From an uncultured Spartobacteria bacterium (GTDB lineage: Bacteria > Verrucomicrobiota > Verrucomicrobiia > Chthoniobacterales > Chthoniobacteraceae): a stretch of 64,000 bases of DNA. The stretch lies in the NCBI GenBank assembly GCA_903901425.1, contig CAIURC010000208.1, positions 1 through 64,000 on the forward strand, read 5' to 3'. The notes under the pieces are model-generated. The model saw only the letters and a list, made by a program, of their open reading frames with translations. It was not told the origin of the DNA and made no database searches. This document shows positions 25,401 to 34,400 of the stretch, piece by piece. The position numbers and the translations under genes are program-made. Each line of letters begins with the position of its first letter. The first letter of the stretch is position 1.

Positions 25401-28400
25401 AGAGCCGTTGTTTTCGAAACTGAGGTTCCCGTACACCGCCACCGCCCCGGTCCCCAGAGGGCTGTTGGCGTACCCGCCCTGAATGCCCAACTGGGCCACC
25501 GTAAAATTCCCATCCACATCCCGGACCCGGCTGACTGTGGTGCCGCCGGTGTAGGTGTTGTTCACGTTGCCGTTGAAATACACGGCCCCGGTCCCGAAAT
25601 AGGCATTCGGTTTTCCAACCAACAGCCGGCTGATGGCCGGGGTCCCGCCGGTCACGTCGGTCAGAACAGTCGCTGTGGAACCGGGATTAAAGTAAACATT
25701 GGCGCCCCCGCCTCCAAACCGATAGACGCGGGAACTGGTCCCGGGATCCGCTGCGCCCGGCAGAATGGCTGTCGTCCCGCCGATGTCCGTGTTGCTGGTC
25801 AACGCCCCGACAAACCAGTAGCCGTTCCCGAGAGTGGAGAGATCGCTTCCGTTCAACCAGTTGAACATTCCCCCGGTGGAATTGTCGCCTGCAAGCACCC
25901 CCCCCTGGCCCGTTGGACCGAATGCCGTTGATCCGAGGATCTGATTGACCTTTGTAATGCTGTCTATGCCGGTCCCGACCGCTCCGTTGCGGATGCCGAG
26001 GATCGCCAATGCGCTCGAGTTGTACGCAAAACTGGAGAGTCCCCCTGCGGCGAGGGCATTGGGAAAGCTCGGGTTGACGCTGATTGCTCCGCCCGGGAAG
26101 ACCCGGACGGCCCCGGTGCCAAAGGTGTCGTTCACCGTACCCGCACGAACCAACCCCTGATAGACGTTCAACCCACCCGAGAACGTATTGGCGGCGTTGC
26201 TGTTCAACACGAGGGTTCCAAAGCCCGTCTTGTCCAAGAAACCCGTCCCATGGATGACATCGCCGCCCAGCCCGTTGCCCAACTGGAAGAGACCGACATC
26301 GGAGCGTAGGAGAGACCGGGCCTCCAGCCGTGTGCTCCCATTCCAGATTCCGTTGACTGCAACGCCGCCGTCATTCTGAATCCGGACAAAGGAGTTGTTG
26401 ATAAAGCTCAGAACTGAAGTGTCACCGCCGAGGGTATGGGTCAGGTTGTTGGCGGTGGTGCCGGCTCTGTTGAGGGCAAGGATGGAAGGGCCGGCAAATG
26501 TCAGGCTACTTGAACTGAGCGGGTTGAAGAAGCTGGTATCCGAAAGAGTCCGCAACACGCCGCGGTTGATCACCACGGGTCCGGTGCCGCTCATCGGGGC
26601 ACTGGCCAACCCGAGGAAGAGGGCATTGACGTTCGCCACGGTGGCCGCGGCACTGAGCGTGATCTGGGTGGGAGAATCCACCGAGCGAATCGTGGTAGCC
26701 CCAGGAATCCCCGAGCCTCCTGGAATGTTGGCCACGCTCATCCCGGCATACAATCCTGCCGTGGAAGGCAGGGTAAGCACGGAGCTGCTCGCCGTGTTTG
26801 TAGCCGCCAGACGCAGGTTCTGGATACTTGCAAAGGTCGGAGCCGTGATGGCAAGGGTCGGTGCTGCGCTCAGGGTGACCTGAGTCGCCGAATCCACGCT
26901 GAGGATGTAGGCATTGGCGGGAACGTTGGTGCCCGTGACCTGCATCCCCGGGAAGAGGTTGGCCGTGGAGGCCAACCCGGAGATCACCGGACTGTTGGCC
27001 GAGTTGGTCACGCCTGCCGCCGACACCGTTCCTAGAGTCGCGAACTGCAATTCCCCTTCGTTGACCGTGAGTCCACCGCTGAGGCTGTTTGCGCCCATCC
27101 CAAAAGAGGGAGTGCCCGCGGTGTTGGACATGTTCAGGAAACGGATTGGGCCGTTTCCGTTCTTGGACAGGAGAGCCGGACCCGAGACCTGCCTCGCCAG
27201 AGTGATCTGATTAGTCCCGTTGTTGTTCTGAATGTTCAATCCGATCGGGGCGGTGCGACCGGGCAAACCAAAAACGGCAGGCCCCTGCACCGTGAGATTG
27301 TAATCGTTCCCGTTTTGGAAGAGCAACGCCGTCCCGGCGGCCCCGCCGCCCTCCACGGTCAATCCAGCCACGGTCATGGTGACATCCGTGCCGGCGGTCG
27401 CTGCACGGTCCACGGCAATTTCGGCGTAGGGCAACCCCTCGGCCAAGGTGATCCGGGGTGCAAAGGAGGCTGCGCTGTCGTTCCTCAACTCCAACCGGGG
27501 CATGATGTGGGTTCCGTCGTTGTTCAGATAAGCCCCGTGCAACCGGATTTCGCTCAGCGCGCTCACCGCCCCGCCCCCCCGAACATCGAGCACGCCGCCA
27601 TTCACCTGAGCAATCCCAGTGAGGTTGGGATTGGCACCACTCAGAATGAGCCGACCAGGGCCGTTCCGGGTCAGGTTTTGCGCGGTCAAAGCCCCCGAAA
27701 GGATGAGAGATTGGTTCCCTGTGTTGGTCCAAATGCTGGCTTCCACCGGCGCCGCCGCGCTTCCAAAAATCAGCGGGACACTGATGGTGGGGCTTCCACC
27801 GGTGTTGCTCGCAGCCAGTCCCCCGCTCCGGATCCGGATCGAATCGTTCTCGGCATCGGAGATGCTGACATCAGAGCGCAGCGCCCAGACATCCGCCCCG
27901 GCGATCACCGAGTTGACCCCAGTGGGGGACTGAAGCACAATCTCGGTGCCATTCGACAGACCGCCACTGTTGAATGTGGCGTTGTTGACGCTCCGGAACG
28001 CCGCATTGCTGAACCCGAGTCCCGCAGCGGGATCGTAGTCGATGAATGTCATCTGACCCAGGTTGAAAAACTGGGGTGAAACCATGTTCACGGTCGTCCC
28101 ATTGACCAAGCCCCGGTTGAGCGCGGCATTTGCGCCCGGATTGGCCAGGATGACCCGCTGGGCATTGGCCGTGCCCGGCAACCCCGCGGCTCCAAGCTCG
28201 TTGTTGACATTGGTCCGGAAAGCCAGAGTGCCAAGGCCGATCCGGGTCAGCGCCCCGTTGATCAGGACGACCGGTTGGGCATTGTTGCCGCGGCGTTCAA
28301 GCAGGATCTCGCTTCCACCGCCGTAGCTCAGTCCACCGATGGTTTCCAAGGTCTGCACGTTCGACGCATTGACCATGTTCAACTGGGAACCATCCAGGCG

Positions 28401-31400
28401 CATGGCCACGGTGTCTGCCCATTTGTTGGTGAATGCACCGGCGTTTCCAGCGCCGGCTCCTGTCGGGGCGAAAAATCCGCCTGGAAGATCATCCACGTAG
28501 TCCAGCCTGAGGGTGGATCCCGGCCGAGCCGTGTAGTTGAGCGCCTGTGCCTCGGTGAGTCGGCCGCCTCCGGTCAACTCAAACCGGCCATAGTTCTCGA
28601 TCCCGGAGGTCGCGAGCGATCCGCGCACCTGGAGCAGGGTGTTGCTGCCGCCACGGTTGGAAGCCCTGTAAATCAGGGTTGAACCGGTGTAATTCTGGTT
28701 CTGGTCCAGACGCACCAGCGCAAAGGTGTTGTCCTGAGTCACCGCGACCGGAGCCAGCGGACGGCCGAGTTCCAGCCCGTTCCCGCCGGTCAAAACGTTT
28801 TCGCCGTTGAGAATCAAGAACGCATCGCTCCGTCCGAAAAAGCGGTACCGGTTGCCAGCCCCGGCCCCGAGCGTGGACGGCATATAGACCGTGTCCTGGG
28901 TTGCGCTCAGCCCCCAGGTGCCGTCTCCAATCCGGCCCAGATCCAGCGGCTGCGTGTAGAGCCCGACGGGAGCCCGGTTGGAATCCCCGCGCGCACCGGT
29001 TCCCAGAGCCAGTGCCCCGGACCCAATTGCGCTCAGATTGTACTGTTCGAGCGGCTTGTCGGTTTGAATGTCGAACAACGGCGTGCCGGAAATCGAGCCA
29101 CCGAGCACCCGGACCATCTGGCCGGGATTGAGGTTGGTGGTGTCATTGAGCCGGACCCGGCCGGTCTGCATCAGGAAGATATCGCCGGTACCGGCTTTGG
29201 CTTCCCCACTGGGCACAAACGTGTTTCCCGCCTGGGTCACGGGATCCCCTCCCCGGGTGCCGAACAACAGGTACCCCGTGTGGACCACAGTGCCGCCGGA
29301 GTAGCTATTCGACGGGCTGTTGATGAGGAGGCTTGCCCCGTTAAACTTGTTGATGGAATAGCCGATACCCCCGTCTCCAATCGGGCCCTCCAAAGTCAGG
29401 TCAATGTCGTTCCCAATGTACGCGGACCCATTCAAAGTCGTGGTTCCAGTGAACTTCGGAAGGAATGCGCCGGCCCCGTTGTTTCTCGCATAAAGCTGGT
29501 TCTGACCGAGGGTCAGGCTTCCCAGCTCGAGAACTTTGTTGGAATCACTCGGCGTCAACCGCTCAACGATCAGCTGTCCATTTCCGTTCCCGACCGTGAT
29601 GTTGTTTCCCGCGACCACCCGCTGGAGAGAACCGCTGTTGTCTCCGGTGGCAAAGAACTCCAAGATGCCGCCTCTCAAGATAATATTGGTTCCTGTGACC
29701 GACCCTTGAGAAGCCACTGGCGCTCCGTTGCCCCCGTCTGTGCCGTACACGCGCAGCGTGCCTTGGTCGACGAAAATCCTGTCAACACTGTTTCCGGCTG
29801 TCCCCGTGCGGGTGTTGTCCAGCGTCAAAGATCCGGTCCCCAGTTTCCGGAGGGTGCTGCCGGCGGTGCCCGCGAGGCGGCCCGAATACACCATGTTTGC
29901 ACTGTTCCGCACTGTGACCGTCGAGCTGCCCATGTTGAGAACTGAGCCGAAATCTCCGGTCAGCCCCGAAAGTTCGACTGAATTTCCATTCAGGGTGACC
30001 GTGGCTGCATTGCCGATGGAAAGCGCTGTGGAGACGATGGCACCGGAATAGGTGTAGATCGGCAGGGCCGTAGCCGACCCGAGCACCAGTTCCCCCTCGT
30101 TTACCGTGGTTGCCCCCCGGTAGGTGTTGATCCCGCTCAATGTCAACTGCCCGGGACCGAACTTGGTGAATGCAGACAACTGCGTTGGGATGGGAAACCT
30201 TCCCTCGATATTCACGGGAATGGCTGACGTGCCAGCGACATACACGGCCGCCTCGCTCGTCCCCAACCGGAGAGCCCCCGTGCCAGTGATCCCGGCACCT
30301 CCGTTCAAGATAAGACCCGCGATTGAAGGAACGGGACTCACCCCGGCAGCAGACCCCAGATTGAACGGGTTCGTCCCCAGATTCAGCGTGCCATTCAAAC
30401 GCAACGCGTACGCGGAGCGCTCCGCCGTCAGCGTGGCCGCGCCCGAGTTGATCACCGAAGTGCTGGTCCCGGTGTTCACGTCCGTCACCGAGTACGTGGC
30501 ACGCACCAGGGAATTGACATTGTTCGCGACAAAATCCGCATCCGTGGCTCCCACGCCGGTTGCCGTCATGACCACGGAGGGGCTCAGGATCCCGTTGGTG
30601 GCTGTGGGAGTCGAGGCGACTGTAAAACGGGCATCCCCGCTTGGGGCCTGCGCCGTCACCACTCCGAAGTCTATGTTTTCAGGGATCAGGGTCAGCGTGC
30701 CGCTGCCTGACCGGGTCAAGGATCCCACGGCGAATCGGGTGCTGACGGAATCCGTCGCGCTGTCCACCACCATGATCCGGTTCCCGCCGCCGTAGGACAA
30801 TATCCCATTGTTGCTCCCGGAACTAGAACCGTCGAGTCCTTCCAGACGCACCGTTGCGCCGTTGAGAGTCAAGTTGGACCCACTGCCAAACGGGCCGCCT
30901 GTTCCAGTCTGCGCCGTTCCAATCAGGGTCCCGTTGTTGACCGTCAGTGCACCGGTGAATGTGTTGTTGGCGGTCAACCGAACCACCCCGGCAAGCGGGG
31001 CAGGCCCGCCAACCACCCCCCCAAACACTCCGCCAGTCGTCGCTCCCACCGTCACGGCTTGGCCCGCGGCACTCTCTGAAATCGCCCCGCTGAAAATCAC
31101 GTCCCCGTCCCCAGCACCCAGCAGAGTGACCCCGCGCCCCAGCGTCAGAGTGCCCGAAAATGTCCGCCCCCCACCGGTCCCGCCCACCAGACCGCCGGAG
31201 GTGATCCCCCCGATGGCTTGGGTACCCGTCGAACCCGCCGCCACCGTCAGGTTCCGGCTGAGGGTGCCGCCCCCGGTCATGAGCAGCGCGGCTGAAGCCG
31301 AAGAGTTCACGGTAACGCCCGCACTACTGGTTCCCAGACTGCTGTTTCCACGGATCACCAAGCTGCCGCCACTGACCGAAACCGCATCCAATGCGCCCGT

Positions 31401-34400
31401 CCCTCCCAGCACCAGAGTGCCCCCGGAGGACTTATCCAAGTTCAAGGCCCCGAGATTCATGACTCCGTTTTTCATCTCTGCGAAATCGGTGAAAGTGGCC
31501 GTTCCGGGCCCCAAATTTGCGAGCGTCAGGTCGAGGTTGTTGCTCAGAGTGACGGATTTTTCGATGAGGTTGATTGCTTCGATGACCGTGCCATCGACGG
31601 TGTCAGACGAGGTCACAGCCATCCCGAGTGCCAGCGTTTTGAGCACCTCAAACTGCGCATCCGAGGTCATGAACAGTTTATCCTTGTTGCCAACGCGGGT
31701 GACGCTGGAAAAACCGGCCCCGGGTTCCGTCAACCGGTCGACGGCGCCCAGGGTCACCACGGTTCCGCGCGACCCGATGGAAAATGTGGACCGGGTCGAG
31801 TCGGGCCGGAGGGTGGTCTGACCGGCCACGCTCAGGGTATGGCCGCGTTGACCCACTACGGTGACGCTGTTCGCCCGGGCGGCGCTCCCCGCCTGGAGGG
31901 GCTCGAACCGGAGGGCATTGATCTGGGTGTTGGTTCCCGCGATTCCCGCCGTGGTGTAACGCCCCACCCGAATCTCGCGGGTGCCAACGGTATCCCCGGC
32001 CAAGGTCAGGGTGCCAAAATCAAACTGCGCTCCCGGAGCGTCATCGCTGCGGAGCTCCAAAACTGAGCCGATTCCGTTGCCGGCTGCAGAGAGGATGACC
32101 TCGCTTCCCGCCACACCCGCTGCCCCCTTGTTGCCCAGCACAAGGACACCCCGGTTGACCCGGGTGCTCCCGGTATAGGTGTTGTCGTTTCCGAGGATCA
32201 GCCCGGTGACATTGTTTGCAGCCGATACGATCAGGGATTTGTCGCCCGATGAGCCGGGCAATCTGTTCTGCTCCACGACCCCTGAAAACCGCAGGAAACT
32301 TGAGTTCCCGCCCCACCCGCCACCGACCACCAACGTGCCCGCCGTCCCGGGATTGCTGCCTTCCAGACCCACGTTGCCGGTGAACCGCAGTTCCAGCTGG
32401 GCTGTGGCAGAGTTGCTGGCGACAAAGGAGTTGGCTGTGAGGGTGCGGTTCCCGCCTCCGTTGGGAGTGACGACCGTGAGCTTTCCGAGCGTCACCACGG
32501 CCTGGTTGGCGCCCCCCAACGAATCCACGCTCAGGATCGAGTCCTCCGTCATCCGGATGTTCCGATTCCGGTACTGGTCATCCACCTCGCCAAATGCGCC
32601 GGTGGTCCTGAGGTTCAACTCGCCTCCCGCCAACTGGATGTCGCCAGTCCCGGTGCCGAGTGCGCCGTTGGTTCCCACCACCAGACGCCCATCCCGCCCC
32701 ACCCGCACCGCGCCGCCGAAGGCCTGCGTCTTCGGGATCACCACTGTCCCGCCCAGCGCACGCTGGGTGTTGTCCAAAGACCCCACCAGAAGCCCGTTGA
32801 CAGCGCCTCCGTTCAACACGTTCTCATTCTCCACGATCAAGGTCCCTCCACCGCCCCCCAGCCGGTAGGTCCCCCCGGTTCCCAAGGCGCCTAGGCCTTG
32901 AGCTCCGCCCAATTGTCCCACCAGTTTGGCCGAACTCAATGTGGCGCCGCTGAAAACACCGTTCCGGTTGGTTGCACCCAGCCAAAGATCAAAATTCCCC
33001 GCAGTGTTGGTGACATTCTGGGCAAACCGGATCCCGTCCAGAGCCAGCACGGCATTGCCCCCGGAGATCACGCCCACACCCCCCAAACCGCCCGTGGCCG
33101 ACCCACTAAATCCCACAGTGGCTCCTGTGCCTTCCTGGAAGCCCCTCCCGATGCCCAGCACCGCCGAGGAAGTGCCCGACAAAGTCAACGGCTGGCTGGC
33201 TCCCAGATTCCCGGGATTTTCCAGCGCGAGCAAAACGCGAACATTGGCGGTGCTTGCCAAAACCCCAACCTCTCCAGTGCCAAGGGTTCCATTCCCGGCG
33301 ACCCGGACAGAGCCCTCCACCACATCCAGTCCAGCGGCAAACGTATTGACTCCCGTCAGGATCAGTTCCCCTGCACCCACCTTCCGGAAACCTCCGTTGT
33401 CGATGGTTCCGGAAACCCAGTGCTGGGTCCCCGCAACGTTGAGGATTCTTCCCGGATTGAGACCATCTGCGCCATCCCCCCCGCCAAAGTCGATTCCGCC
33501 CGCCAGTTCCAAGCCGGCCCCCAAACCCGCCCGGCTCAAATTCAAATCGGAAAGTGCGCCGGAGAAAACCACCCGGTTGTTGACTCTCACGGGGCTTCCT
33601 TGAAAGGAGCTCAGCGTGACGGTCTGCTTGGATGCGGTGGCCGGATCCAGATTATCCACAAACAGCAGCCCCGTGCCGAGAGCCCCCGCGGCCACATCCA
33701 GAGAACCGCCGCGCAGGTAGGTGCCGCCCGAATAGCTGTTGGCTCCCGTCAAAACCAGCACTCCTGCCCCGTCCTTGGCCAGCGCGCCGCGCCCCCCCGA
33801 ACCGTCCACCACCGCACCGGAGAGCGTCATGTAGCCGTTGGCCGAAAACACCGAGACCGCCCTGGTGCCTCCCGCCAGATCGATCTGTCCGGAGAGGGTC
33901 AACCTTCCCGTGCCCACATTGTCCCCGAGTTGAAGGCCCCCGTTCAAACGGAAATTGTTGGGAATAATCCGGGCCGTGGAATCCGTGGAAGCCAATCCGA
34001 GCACGGCATCGGCGGTGTGAATCACAACCAATCCGCCCCGGGTTCTGGATCCATTGGCCCCCACCGTCACCAAGCCGGTGCCCAGAGACTGCCCCCCAGC
34101 CAACCGCACCATGCCTTCGTTCAGGAACGTCCCTCCAGAATAGGTGTTGGTCGCGTTGCCCATGATCAGCAAGCCGGGTCCGGACTTGAGCAGCGTCACG
34201 GCTCCGGTGCCGTTGTTTTCCACCAGCGCGTTCACCCGCAGTTCAATGGCGGTGCTGAAATTGGCCAGATTGATCTCCCCCGCGGTGTTGTCATTCGGGC
34301 CGCCTGCGGTCAGCACCCCTCTGCTGGCTCCGTCCCGCCCCAGAACCAGACCCAGAGCCTGGGTGGTGTTCATCACGCCTCCCAGAGTTCCCAGCCTAAG

